In this document: positions 26,569-33,796 of the stretch, one piece after another
Numbering within the stretch: the stretch's first letter is position 1
Layout of the letters: the number at the start of each line of letters is the position of its first letter
NCBI RefSeq assembly: GCF_033063295.1
Contig: NZ_JAWJZH010000001.1
Location: forward strand, 1,736,001-1,800,000
DNA: 64,000 bases
Source: Nitrosomonas sp. Is35
GTDB lineage: Bacteria; Pseudomonadota; Gammaproteobacteria; Burkholderiales; Nitrosomonadaceae
Direction: 5' to 3'
Program-made: the position numbers and the translations under genes
Notes under the pieces: model-generated
What the model saw: the letters and a program-made list of their open reading frames with translations, nothing else
What the model was told of the DNA's origin: nothing
The model's database searches: none

Positions 26569-27668
26569 AAATGGGGATTCTACTTGACTTATTGTTAGTC
26601 TTTTTTTGTGTGTACTTGATTTACGCCATTATTACTGGAAAGAAATTGTTTCATGGGTTAAGAGCTGGCGCGCAAATTATTGAACCAAAGCCAATATATT
26701 CTGAGTCCGATATTCAAAGAATAGGTCTTCACCTTAAAAGGTTGATAGATATTATTAATGAATCTATTGACATAGCAAGGAAGTCAACTAATGCTGAAAC
26801 TAAATTGTCGCGTCTGGGAGTGGCAAACGATAAATTAAGGGAAATACATGATTACCTTGGCAGATATCCGTCAATATCTCTGTCACACCTAGAAAAATTA
26901 CAATCAAGAATTAATGAATTGCATGAAGAATTCAATTTGTCTGGTATTAATAGCATTGCTTCTGGTCAAGTTTTAACCGCAAGAGCCCTATTAAAACAAG
27001 CAACGCAACTTAAGAAAGAAAAGCAATTTGATGCAGCGTGTGAGAAATTGAAAGAAGCTTATTCTGCTTATGGTGCAAATGAATTGATGACGAAAGATTT
27101 TTTGCGACTCCCCATGTATCTGCAATTAGCCGGAAGAAGCGAAGAAGGTTGGGATTTGCTTAATGATTTGCTCAAAGATAACACGAGCATATTTGATCAA
27201 GCTGAAATAGCACATCAAATACAGATTTTTTTACGAAAAGAAAAAAAATACAAACTAGCGGTATTATTTTCAGCATGGGAAGCATGTGAAGTAGTCGAGC
27301 GAGATCTATTCAACGTAAGAGATTGTATTGAGATGGCTGACATACAGGCCTCTGATGATTTTTTACGCGAGATTTCAAAAAATCAAGAAGTTTATGGGTA
27401 CACACCAAACGGCAATCCTATAACTCAGTATTCCTATGATTTTTTCAATAATAGATTACTAGAAAGCAAGACGATAGAATTTGTTCGCTCAAAATTAGAA
27501 AGTGATTTGGAAAAATCAGATTGCTCAGAAAAGTTAGAGCAATTATCCAATGATCTTCATGAGTACATCACAAGCAATAACAAATATAGGTTAAGTGAAG
27601 TAATTGCGATAGTAAGAAAATATGTCAATTATGATGAGAATGGCGTTTTTCGATTGCAACAATCATGA
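26559..27668 (+). CDS. Membrane-anchored helical protein, possible superinfection exclusion factor
   Basis: The start is uncertain: ATGs at 26553, 26559 and 26571 are candidates. After MRLKMGIL there is one strong membrane segment (LLDLLLVFFCVYLIYAII, about residues 8-25), followed by a soluble helical body of about 340 residues with TPR-like repeats (LKKEKQFDAACEKLKEAYSA). It follows the repressor gene and is AT-rich, as is usual for lysogenic-conversion genes. No known family is recognised. Confidence 0.6.
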   Translation: MRLKMGILLDLLLVFFCVYLIYAIITGKKLFHGLRAGAQIIEPKPIYSESDIQRIGLHLKRLIDIINESIDIARKSTNAETKLSRLGVANDKLREIHDYLGRYPSISLSHLEKLQSRINELHEEFNLSGINSIASGQVLTARALLKQATQLKKEKQFDAACEKLKEAYSAYGANELMTKDFLRLPMYLQLAGRSEEGWDLLNDLLKDNTSIFDQAEIAHQIQIFLRKEKKYKLAVLFSAWEACEVVERDLFNVRDCIEMADIQASDDFLREISKNQEVYGYTPNGNPITQYSYDFFNNRLLESKTIEFVRSKLESDLEKSDCSEKLEQLSNDLHEYITSNNKYRLSEVIAIVRKYVNYDENGVFRLQQS

Positions 27669-27781
27669 GTAATAAATTCTCTGCCAAAGCTGAAAGAATA
27701 ACAGCAAAGTACAAATATAAATAAGGCTGCAAGTATTGGTTATGGCTCTACTACGAAAGATGCAAATGCAAAAGTGGATAA
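27665..27781 (+). pseudogene. Short frame with in-frame stop, Cys-rich tail
   Basis: ATG 27665 overlaps the preceding stop and reads MSNKFSAKAERITAKYKYK before TAA 27722-27724; the same frame then continues to TAA 27779-27781 with a Cys-rich end (YYERCKCKSG). A second frame across the same bases ends ...AYWGGRVF at about 27827. It looks like a decayed small gene. Confidence 0.35.
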
Positions 27782-27788
27782 AGTTTAT

Positions 27789-28004
27789 CTAGGCTATGCG
27801 GCTTACTGGGGTGGTAGAGTTTTTTGAATGAAAATAATCATTCGCCACATTTTTTACAAATCTTTGGTATAGGTTATATGGAAGCCATTTGCGTTCTTTC
27901 CATTCAGGAAGCACACCAGGCTGATTAAATGCTTCCTCCTCATTTTGGTAGTTAAGGATCTTTGCTAATGCTTTTTCTGCATCGTTTAGTTCTGTATTTT
28001 CCAT
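27789..28004 (-). CDS. Hypothetical protein, 71 residues
   Basis: This acidic/aromatic protein (LNYQNEEEAFNQPG, then WKERKWLPYNLYQRF) starts at ATG 28004 with GAGGATTAC upstream. Its start is only 18 bases from that of the divergent plus gene, so both share an overlapping ribosome-site region. No family is recognised. Confidence 0.55.
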   Translation of the reverse strand: MENTELNDAEKALAKILNYQNEEEAFNQPGVLPEWKERKWLPYNLYQRFVKNVANDYFHSKNSTTPVSRIA

Positions 28005-28022
28005 GTAATCCTCGGAGGGGTT

Positions 28023-28253
28023 ATGAGCAATGTTGAGGTATATGCGCCATTAGTTAATGGATCAGTGTTTCCTTACCATGAGACAGGAGAAAGTTGCAAA
28101 TATCTGGTTGATCGAATTTTAGGTGATGACTTGCGCCCGCCCGCTAAAAGCTTGGTTCTAAAAATTATAACTGATTCAGGCAAAACAGTTATATTAAATA
28201 TTCCGAATGATCATTCAGCGGCAACAGTAAGAATTGATGGCGAGATTATCTAA
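28023..28253 (+). CDS. Hypothetical protein, 76 residues
   Basis: The ATG at 28023 has GGAGGGGTT just ahead. The protein is beta-like (VNGSVFPYHETGESCKYL) with a C-terminal strand region (TVILNIPNDHS). It may be an accessory factor. It is divergent from the 71-residue gene. Confidence 0.55.
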   Translation: MSNVEVYAPLVNGSVFPYHETGESCKYLVDRILGDDLRPPAKSLVLKIITDSGKTVILNIPNDHSAATVRIDGEII

Positions 28254-28261
28254 AATAATTA

Positions 28262-28336
28262 CCAGAACCATCCACCTACGCGATGCTGCTGGCCGGGCTG
28301 GGGTTAATTGGGTTTATGGCCGGGCAGAGAAAATGA
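28262..28336 (+). pseudogene. Orphan PEP-CTERM sorting-signal fragment
   Basis: The frame reads PEPSTYAMLLAGLGLIGFMA and ends GQRK-stop. This is the full C-terminal PEP-CTERM tripartite signal (Pro-Glu-Pro, hydrophobic helix, Arg/Lys end) with no gene body: a TAA lies two codons upstream of the PEP. A complete PEP-CTERM gene (50346-50951) lies in the host part. It is likely a host fragment captured by the phage. Confidence 0.7.
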
Positions 28337-28356
28337 TAGATTATTTTGATTATGTA

Positions 28357-28384
28357 TTGACGTTATCAAAATACACTGTATAAT
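28357..28384 (+). promoter_or_regulatory. Sigma70 promoter for the 28.4-29.0 kb genes
   Basis: TTGACG (28357-28362), 16 bases and TATAAT (28379-28384) form a near-consensus promoter 60 bases upstream of the 63-residue gene. No operator repeat is visible, so it may be active in the lysogen. Confidence 0.7.
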
Positions 28385-28446
28385 TGTCTCCATGGTTGAG
28401 ATGTTCTTAACCGCCGCGCCTCGGGATCAGGGGCTGGAGATGAAAA

Positions 28447-28638
28447 ATGAATCAACAGCAAATAGAAAAATACGTTTCAGACTACCTCACCGGAGCCACT
28501 GAACAATTTCTACATGAAATAGTTAACCACGGAATCCATAACACGGGCGCGGATATAGTGAGCGTTGAAACCGATGATGAATATAATTTGCTGTCTGACG
28601 AGTTCAAAAAACAAGCGGAATCCCGGCTAAATGGTTAA
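28447..28638 (+). CDS. Hypothetical protein, 63 residues
   Basis: This acidic helical protein starts at ATG 28447 with GGAGATGAAA upstream. It contains ATEQFLHEIVNHGIH and ends near RLNG. It overlaps the next gene by 8 bases. The function is unknown. Confidence 0.55.
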   Translation: MNQQQIEKYVSDYLTGATEQFLHEIVNHGIHNTGADIVSVETDDEYNLLSDEFKKQAESRLNG

Positions 28639-28888
28639 CCACCCAAACCGCAGCCGGGCGAGAAGCCCGGCGAGCGAACAGCCAGACAAAAAAGAAACTC
28701 GCGGCGGAAAAAGAATTGGCGCAGGGCCACCGATACAAAACGAATCCGGCGAAAAAATCATGCGTTCATACAGATTAGCACCGGATGTAATCAAAATACT
28801 CAATGACAACCGGCCGGCAGCACAATTAATAGAACGGTTAGCGCGCGAATATGCCGAACGACTGGAACAAGTTGCAAAAAATAGCTAG
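28631..28888 (+). CDS. Arc-like or ribbon-helix-helix-like DNA-binding protein
   Basis: The N-terminus is basic (NHPNRSRARSPAS) and includes GGKRIGAGPP, the loop common in phage terminase/RHH-type proteins. Residues about 45-80 (RSYRLAPDVIKILNDNRPAA then LIERLAREYAERL) have the strand-helix-helix shape of RHH regulators. It is probably an early regulator. Confidence 0.55.
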   Translation: MVNHPNRSRARSPASEQPDKKETRGGKRIGAGPPIQNESGEKIMRSYRLAPDVIKILNDNRPAAQLIERLAREYAERLEQVAKNS

Positions 28889-29024
28889 GCTGCAACGCGA
28901 TATCGCGCATTTCGCGGCCCAGATCGAACGATTCAAAAACCCCCAATCCCCGCGCGAGAAAGCCGCCCTGACGCTATCGCAACGCAAACTAGCGCAGCGC
29001 CGCAAACTGCTGGAATTAATCTGA
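28851..29024 (+). CDS. 57-residue basic coiled-coil protein
   Basis: ATG 28851 opens a 57-codon frame ending in TGA 29022-29024, overlapping the previous gene by 38 bases. It is rich in Arg, Gln, Lys and Ala (ALTLSQRKLAQRRKLLELI). It is followed by two tandem terminators. Confidence 0.5.
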   Translation: MPNDWNKLQKIARLQRDIAHFAAQIERFKNPQSPREKAALTLSQRKLAQRRKLLELI

Positions 29025-29042
29025 CAAATTAGTCACCCACTA

Positions 29043-29066
29043 AACCCGCCCCGAGCGGGTTTTTTA
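29043..29066 (+). terminator. Terminator 1
   Basis: AACCCGC (29043-29049) and GCGGGTT (29055-29061) pair around a 5-base loop and are followed by a T-run to 29066. Confidence 0.8.
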
Positions 29067-29074
29067 TTGCCAGC

Positions 29075-29098
29075 AAACCGCCATTGAGCGGTTTTTTT
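29075..29098 (+). terminator. Terminator 2
   Basis: AAACCGC (29075-29081) and GCGGTTT (29088-29094) pair around a 6-base loop and are followed by T to 29098. The two tandem terminators insulate the repressed early promoter at 29.15 kb from upstream reading. Confidence 0.8.
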
Positions 29099-29127
29099 GT
29101 GTCCTGAGTTTGCAGCATATCAAAAAT

Positions 29128-29168
29128 ACTAAACAATGTGTTGACAATTACTAAACATCTTGTGTAGT
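29128..29168. promoter_or_regulatory. Two operators over the rightward early promoter
   Basis: ACTAAAC-AATGT-GTTGACA (29128-29146) and ACTAAAC-ATCTT-GTGTAGT (29150-29168) match the switch operator. The first covers the -35 and the second the spacer and -10 of the promoter at 29141-29170. This indicates common control with the promoter at 26.0 kb. Confidence 0.75.
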
Positions 29169-29170
29169 AT
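29141..29170 (+). promoter_or_regulatory. Rightward early promoter
   Basis: TTGACA (29141-29146), an 18-base spacer and TAGTAT (29165-29170) point to the recombination operon. The -35 and -10 are covered by two operators. Confidence 0.75.
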
Positions 29171-29236
29171 TGCCACATCGCCGCAGCTACCATAAGCCTT
29201 GAGAGCAGGTAAGCGGTGAATAACTCGGAGACTAAA

Positions 29237-29563
29237 ATGCAAATAAATAACATTCGTGCTTTTTTCAGCAGGTTAAGAAAGAAACACAAACATCATGAAC
29301 TTATTGAAGCGAAGAAGCGTGATCCTTCGTTGCAAATTCAGTGGGAATTGAATGACCAATGGATTGATATAGAAAATCCAGTGTGGTTTGAGAATCAAAA
29401 ATACAGGGCAAAGGAAAGACCAAAAACCTTGAAGTTTAGAAGATACCTGGATATCGATGGAAACATCCGCCTGGTTGCTATCGATGCATCACAAAGAAGC
29501 GACTTTGTGAGATGGCTTGGTAACTGGGAAGAGATGGATATTGAAGGAGAGCGACATGAATAA
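29237..29563 (+). CDS. First gene of the rightward early operon, unknown
   Basis: The start is the ATG at 29237 (CTCGGAG ribosome site). The basic 108-residue protein contains WELNDQWIDIENPVWF, a repeated Trp-Asp-Ile pattern, and KFRRYLDIDG. It resembles phage early proteins of unknown function. Confidence 0.6.
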   Translation: MQINNIRAFFSRLRKKHKHHELIEAKKRDPSLQIQWELNDQWIDIENPVWFENQKYRAKERPKTLKFRRYLDIDGNIRLVAIDASQRSDFVRWLGNWEEMDIEGERHE

Positions 29564-29732
29564 TAAGCACACCAAGCATATTGATACAGCAGATGAAGAT
29601 GGTTTTGTTAAACGGTGCTTGTGGGCGCTGGTATTCGTGGCTTCTCTGCTGGTAATTCAAGATCGATTGAACGCTGATGCTGAAAAATTCCAGGTCGAAC
29701 AAGCGGCAATCAGGGCGGCATCATGCAATTAA
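29556..29732 (+). CDS. 58-residue single-span membrane protein
   Basis: ATG 29556, preceded by GAAGGAG, overlaps the upstream stop by 8 bases. Residues about 22-36 (LWALVFVASLLVIQD) form one membrane segment after a charged N-terminus. It may be an early host-takeover or exclusion peptide. Confidence 0.55.
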   Translation: MNNKHTKHIDTADEDGFVKRCLWALVFVASLLVIQDRLNADAEKFQVEQAAIRAASCN

Positions 29733-29753
29733 TCAACTCACAAGGAGCGGATC

Positions 29754-29861
29754 ATGAATGCAATGAAGCTGGTATCAGACACGATTTTCTTTGTGATGGC
29801 CGGTATAGCAATAAAACGTGCATGGTTCTTGGCCGGATTAACCAACAAGCACAAAAGATGA
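29754..29861 (+). CDS. 35-residue membrane peptide
   Basis: AAGGAG lies 8 bases before ATG 29754; the frame reads MNAMKLVSDTIFFVMAGIAI and ends KHKR-stop at 29861. It has one hydrophobic segment. A longer overlapping frame (29723-30148) is an alternative but has no ribosome site. Confidence 0.5.
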   Translation: MNAMKLVSDTIFFVMAGIAIKRAWFLAGLTNKHKR

Positions 29862-30148
29862 GCTGTGATTGCTCGGAAAAAGCAGAGCTGCAGCGCGTAT
29901 TGAATGTGTTGCGCAATTGGGTTCTGGATAGAAACGGCATCGAGTTCACGATGAACGACCTCTATGCGGATCCGACGGTGAGCTGTCATCTGTCTGTTTC
30001 GATACAAACGATGATTCTGGTTGACCGGGCTTTGTTGGCTTTGAGGTGCACAATCGACCGGGAAAACCAAGATACCGTTTCATTTCAGAACCTGGTGTAT
30101 ACGCCGCCAAAAATCACCCGGGTTGACCGTGACTTGATGCCGACATGA
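29858..30148 (+). CDS. Early phage protein, 96 residues
   Basis: The ATG at 29858 overlaps the preceding stop (ATGA). It starts M-S-C-D-C-S-E-K and has helical (LQRVLNVLRNWVLDRNGI) and other parts. It is followed by an ATGA overlap with the RMF-like gene. The function is not known. Confidence 0.5.
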   Translation: MSCDCSEKAELQRVLNVLRNWVLDRNGIEFTMNDLYADPTVSCHLSVSIQTMILVDRALLALRCTIDRENQDTVSFQNLVYTPPKITRVDRDLMPT

Positions 30149-30321
30149 GCGCTATCAGTGAGGCAGAAATGGACCTTGCTCTAAACCGCGGCGCTGAAGC
30201 GTACCTATTAGACAAGCCGATTGATTCAAATCCGTACGACAAGGCTGCTAATCCTGAAGCGCACGCAGCGTGGAATCAAGGGTATCGGCACGAGAAAAAT
30301 TATTACGAGGGAAAATTGTAA
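30145..30321 (+). CDS. RMF-like (CrpP-like) small protein
   Basis: The 58-residue frame has R-G-A-E-A-Y-L-L-D-K, then NPYDKAANPEAHAAWNQGYR, matching the ribosome modulation factor pattern (G-x-x-A...N-P-Y...W-x-x-G-W/Y-R). It starts at ATGA overlap with the gene upstream and ends at a TAATG overlap with the nuclease gene. RMF-like phage proteins are common but their role is unclear. Confidence 0.6.
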   Translation: MSAISEAEMDLALNRGAEAYLLDKPIDSNPYDKAANPEAHAAWNQGYRHEKNYYEGKL

Positions 30322-31130
30322 TGGAAGCATCGATTAGAGTCAGGGCATCATCATGGGCCGGTTTGTTTGACTGCGCGTATCGCTGGGAAGGAATTCACAT
30401 GCTCAATATGCGCAACACTGTCGGCTTGCGCGCAGCGCTTGGCACCGCAATTCACGCCGGTTCTGCTGCATTCGATCAGGCGCGAATATCAGGCGACACA
30501 GTGACGGCGGATGACGCGGCCGGTGTGTTGGTGGATAAGCTTCGTGATCCTGAAAATGAGTTTGATCCTACAAAAGACGATCTGACAATGCGTGATGCCG
30601 AGGGTATTGGCATATCTCTACTCACAAAGTATTGCGGCGAAGTGTCACCAAACTACAACTTCGTTGCCGTGGAAATGGAAACAAAGCCACTGAATATCGA
30701 TTGTGGCGGCGGAATCGTCGTGCAACTTACCGGTACCATGGATCGCGCAAGAATCAAGAAATCAACAAGTGGCGTTGGAATCGCTGATCTTAAAAGCGGC
30801 GCATCCGCAGTACAAAAAGGCGTTGCGGTTACCAAAGGACACGGCGCCCAGGTCGGAACTTACGAGCTGCTGTACGAGCACACTACCGGCGAACCGATCA
30901 CGGCGGAAGCTGAAATCATCGGCCTCAATACCAAAGGTGAAGCCAGAATTGCATCCGGCTTTATCAGTAACGCAAAACAAATCATGACCGGCGATCAGGA
31001 TAACCCAGGATTGATAGAGTTCGCCGCGGATATGTTCCGGACTGGCCGTTTTTACCCTAATCCCAAATCACTACTTTGCTCGGAAAAATACTGTCCGCGC
31101 TGGAAAACATGCCACTTTAAAGGAGATTGA
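30321..31130 (+). CDS. RecB/Cas4-family PD-(D/E)xK exonuclease
   Basis: Residues about 30-42 (LRAALGTAIHAGS) and GTMDRARIK...GIADLKSG (about 135-157) match the GxxxH and D...ExK-type PD-(D/E)xK core, with metal-binding His, Asp and Lys. The C-terminus holds four cysteines: LCSEKYCPRWKTCHF (about 253-267) plus Cys near 114, as in iron-sulfur Cas4/AddB-like nucleases. Next to recT it should resect double-strand ends. Confidence 0.8.
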   Translation: MEASIRVRASSWAGLFDCAYRWEGIHMLNMRNTVGLRAALGTAIHAGSAAFDQARISGDTVTADDAAGVLVDKLRDPENEFDPTKDDLTMRDAEGIGISLLTKYCGEVSPNYNFVAVEMETKPLNIDCGGGIVVQLTGTMDRARIKKSTSGVGIADLKSGASAVQKGVAVTKGHGAQVGTYELLYEHTTGEPITAEAEIIGLNTKGEARIASGFISNAKQIMTGDQDNPGLIEFAADMFRTGRFYPNPKSLLCSEKYCPRWKTCHFKGD

Positions 31131-31134
31131 ATCA

Positions 31135-32154
31135 ATGAATGCATCAACACAACAACTGGCAGATTTAAAGAATCCGCAACCAATCGAAGCGAAATTGCCA
31201 GCGATTGCGCCTGGATTCGGTTCACTTCAATCATTTGAATTGATGCAGCGTGCAGCAAGGCTTCTATCAAGCAGCACCCTTGTTCCAGCCGCTTATCGCG
31301 CAGTAACCGAGAAATTTGATAAATATGGCAACGTTAAGGAAAGAATTGAGAACCCGCACGCGGTTGCTAATTGCGTCATCGCCATGAACATGGCTCAGCG
31401 CATGAAGGCTGATGAGCTGATGGTCATGCAAAACCTGTATATCGTAGAAGGCCGACCAGCTTGGTCTTCACAGTGGATCATAGCCGCCATTAACGGATCC
31501 AGACGATTTTCTCCGTTACGCTTTGAAATCAAAGCTCTCGGCGAAAAGTCAGTGGATCGCACAGAAACCTATTGGGAAAATAACGAACGCAAGACGCGCA
31601 CCCAGCAGGTTAAGGTTAATGACATGGCATGCATCGCCTGGGCAATCGAAAAAGAAACCGGAGAGCGTATCGAATCCCCTGCTGTATCAATCGAAATGGC
31701 GGTCAAGGAAGGCTGGTATACCAAAAATGGCAGCAAGTGGCAGACCATGCCGGAGGTAATGCTGCGATACCGCACTGCCAGCTTCTTCGGAAAACTTTAT
31801 GCACCAGAACTGTTGATGGGGCTTCAGACAGTTGAGGAATTGCAGGATGCCAGAGTAATTGACGCATCGCCGGATGGCACTGGTGGTTTTTCCGTTGATA
31901 TTGATTCTCTGAAACCTTCAAAACAGGAATCTAATGATACTGATGGATCGAAGGTTATTGATTCTGATACTGGTGAAATAGTTGAAACAAAAACATCGAA
32001 GGCAAAGCGAATCCCACAAGACAAGCCAGACATCAAACCCGAAGAAATCCAATCAAAAGGCTCTTTCGTTCCATCGCCAGAAGAACAGGAAGCAATCCGT
32101 CAGCGCGAAATAGCGGAAGCGGTCGCAGAAGAACAATCACTTAGTCTTGAGTAA
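31135..32154 (+). CDS. recT: RecT-like single-strand annealing protein
   Basis: The middle part (about 60-230) has the RecT pattern: NPHAVANCVIAMNMAQRM, SSQWIIAAINGS, and WQTMPEVMLRYRTASFFGKL. The C-terminal 100 residues are an acidic, low-complexity tail. The gene follows the nuclease by 4 bases. The pair is a phage recombination system. Confidence 0.85.
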   Translation: MNASTQQLADLKNPQPIEAKLPAIAPGFGSLQSFELMQRAARLLSSSTLVPAAYRAVTEKFDKYGNVKERIENPHAVANCVIAMNMAQRMKADELMVMQNLYIVEGRPAWSSQWIIAAINGSRRFSPLRFEIKALGEKSVDRTETYWENNERKTRTQQVKVNDMACIAWAIEKETGERIESPAVSIEMAVKEGWYTKNGSKWQTMPEVMLRYRTASFFGKLYAPELLMGLQTVEELQDARVIDASPDGTGGFSVDIDSLKPSKQESNDTDGSKVIDSDTGEIVETKTSKAKRIPQDKPDIKPEEIQSKGSFVPSPEEQEAIRQREIAEAVAEEQSLSLE

Positions 32155-32159
32155 TCGGC

Positions 32160-32891
32160 ATGGAAACATCAACACAGCAATCAAGCTGGTTATCGTGTTT
32201 TGGATTGATAAAAGCGCCCGTAACAGAGCCAAAAGTATCGAATGCAAAACGACACGGCAACTGCTTTATAGAGGATAAATACAAGGAAACGCGGCAATTG
32301 AAGGCGGATATTCTCGACAAGCTCAAGCATGGTGTTGCCGGGCGTGGAAATGTTTTCAAAGCTCTTCTGAGTGAAGGGAAAATCCCGGTAAAAAACGGCA
32401 ATGCAATGAACATCGATGCTTTCAGCGAGCATTATCGCTACGTTAAGAAAAAATTCGGAGTTGATATTGGAGTAATGCCTAAGGGTGAGTTCAGAAAGCG
32501 CATCGTCGATTTGTTTGATAGCGGTGTTCCCGAAAGCGACATTTCAAAGGTGCATGGTTTTTATAGGACTCATGTCTACAGCACACTGATTATGTGCGGC
32601 AGGATCAAGAAAAGAGACCGCGCGCACAGGCTGGAAAGCGGATCAGTAAAAATAGGCCGGATAAACGAATTGCTTAAAACATCCGGAGATGTGAGTGCAA
32701 TAGCTGAAAAGACCGGCACGTCAAGAAAGTATGTGCGGCAGTTAAAACTTGCCAGAACCAGAACAATTTCATTGTTGAATAACGGAAAAAGCATCGATGA
32801 AATTTGTGAGGCTGTTGAAATAAGTAGAGTGCACGCCGAAGCGATTGCTAAAGAGGTGAGAAATGACACAGCAAGTACAAGACCTGTATGA
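32160..32891 (+). CDS. Helix-turn-helix regulator, unknown
   Basis: This basic 243-residue protein has two helix-turn-helix-like segments: ESDISKVHGFYRTHVYSTL (about 125-143) and the repeat-like DVSAIAEKTGTSRKYVRQLK (about 178-197). It probably binds DNA. It overlaps the next gene by 28 bases. Confidence 0.5.
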   Translation: METSTQQSSWLSCFGLIKAPVTEPKVSNAKRHGNCFIEDKYKETRQLKADILDKLKHGVAGRGNVFKALLSEGKIPVKNGNAMNIDAFSEHYRYVKKKFGVDIGVMPKGEFRKRIVDLFDSGVPESDISKVHGFYRTHVYSTLIMCGRIKKRDRAHRLESGSVKIGRINELLKTSGDVSAIAEKTGTSRKYVRQLKLARTRTISLLNNGKSIDEICEAVEISRVHAEAIAKEVRNDTASTRPV

Positions 32892-33063
32892 CGATGAAGC
32901 TGAATTCAAAGAACTCATCGATTGCGCGCGCATGAGCGCAGCGAACGACTGGGAAGAAAAATTTGTAGCCGGGATTATTGATAAGTTCGAGCGATTCGGC
33001 AGAGGAATGTACTTATCAGATTTGCAGCATGAGCATTTGAAAAGAATATCTGGTGAAGAATAG
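32863..33063 (+). CDS. Hypothetical acidic protein, 66 residues
   Basis: An acidic helical protein (YDDEAEFKELIDCARMSA) starts inside the previous gene. It ends RISGEE. It is of a type common in phage early regions with no known function. Confidence 0.5.
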   Translation: MTQQVQDLYDDEAEFKELIDCARMSAANDWEEKFVAGIIDKFERFGRGMYLSDLQHEHLKRISGEE

Positions 33064-33095
33064 CAATCAATTTTTTAAAAACTGGGGATTAAATC

Positions 33096-33794
33096 ATGAG
33101 CGAACAAAAAGATTTTAGACACATTACCGCAGAAACCGCAGGCAAGGATTTATTGGGTGCATTGGTTACAGAGCTCAAGCTTTTGCCGGATGTATGGCAA
33201 AAGCTTTCAAAAGCCAAGCAAGATGATGTGATCGATCGGCTGCGCAATCGAGTGGAAGAGAACGTGAAGATGGTTGTATTTACCATCGCATCGCAGAACA
33301 GAACGACTGTTGCCGGGAGCTTAGACAAAGTAACCATCAAGGGAAATGTTGAAGCAGTAATCAAGTTTGGAATCAATGCAGGGAACTTGCCAGAGCTTTT
33401 TGCCGCGGCGGCTGATCAGGATAGCAGGACGGTGCTGGTTGTCGTTGCGGATCCAGCGGCTCACACGCAAGGCATGGATGAAGTAAAGGGTGAGGACGAT
33501 CAGCGCACGATGGATTTGGGTCACGAATACCATGATAACGACGGCGGCGGAATGGATGGCGTATCCGATGTTGATCCAGATACCGGTGAAATGAAGGGGC
33601 TGCCCTCACCCGACCAAGTGCTGCCATCTGAAGAAGAATTGGGAAAAGCTTTCGATGACGGCTATCAGGCCGCAGCAGAAGGAAAACCGCAAACCGATTA
33701 TTGCCCGATCATACGCAGCGAACTGGTTGTGGAGTGGGTCAGAGGATGGAAAGCCTGGCACGAAGAGAACGTTAACGAGGCAGAGGTTGCGTAA
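33096..33794 (+). CDS. Early phage protein with C-terminal RMF-like domain
   Basis: Residues about 190-228 (KAFDDGYQAAAEGKPQTDYC, then WVRGWKAWH) match the ribosome modulation factor fold, with D-G-Y-Q-A at the start, C-P in the middle and W-x-x-G-W at the end. The N-terminal 110 residues (KDLLGALVTELKLLPDVWQK) form a helical domain, with an Asp/Gly-rich linker between. It is the second RMF-like gene in the operon. Confidence 0.6.
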   Translation: MSEQKDFRHITAETAGKDLLGALVTELKLLPDVWQKLSKAKQDDVIDRLRNRVEENVKMVVFTIASQNRTTVAGSLDKVTIKGNVEAVIKFGINAGNLPELFAAAADQDSRTVLVVVADPAAHTQGMDEVKGEDDQRTMDLGHEYHDNDGGGMDGVSDVDPDTGEMKGLPSPDQVLPSEEELGKAFDDGYQAAAEGKPQTDYCPIIRSELVVEWVRGWKAWHEENVNEAEVA

Positions 33795-33796
33795 TC

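Noticed and set aside
29556..29861. Holin/lysis gene pair
   Set aside because: The membrane peptides lie in the early operon with no endolysin nearby; lysis genes are more likely left of the window.
29723..30148. 141-codon frame as one gene
   Set aside because: Two shorter frames with proper ribosome site and ATGA coupling (29754-29861 and 29858-30148) explain the region better.
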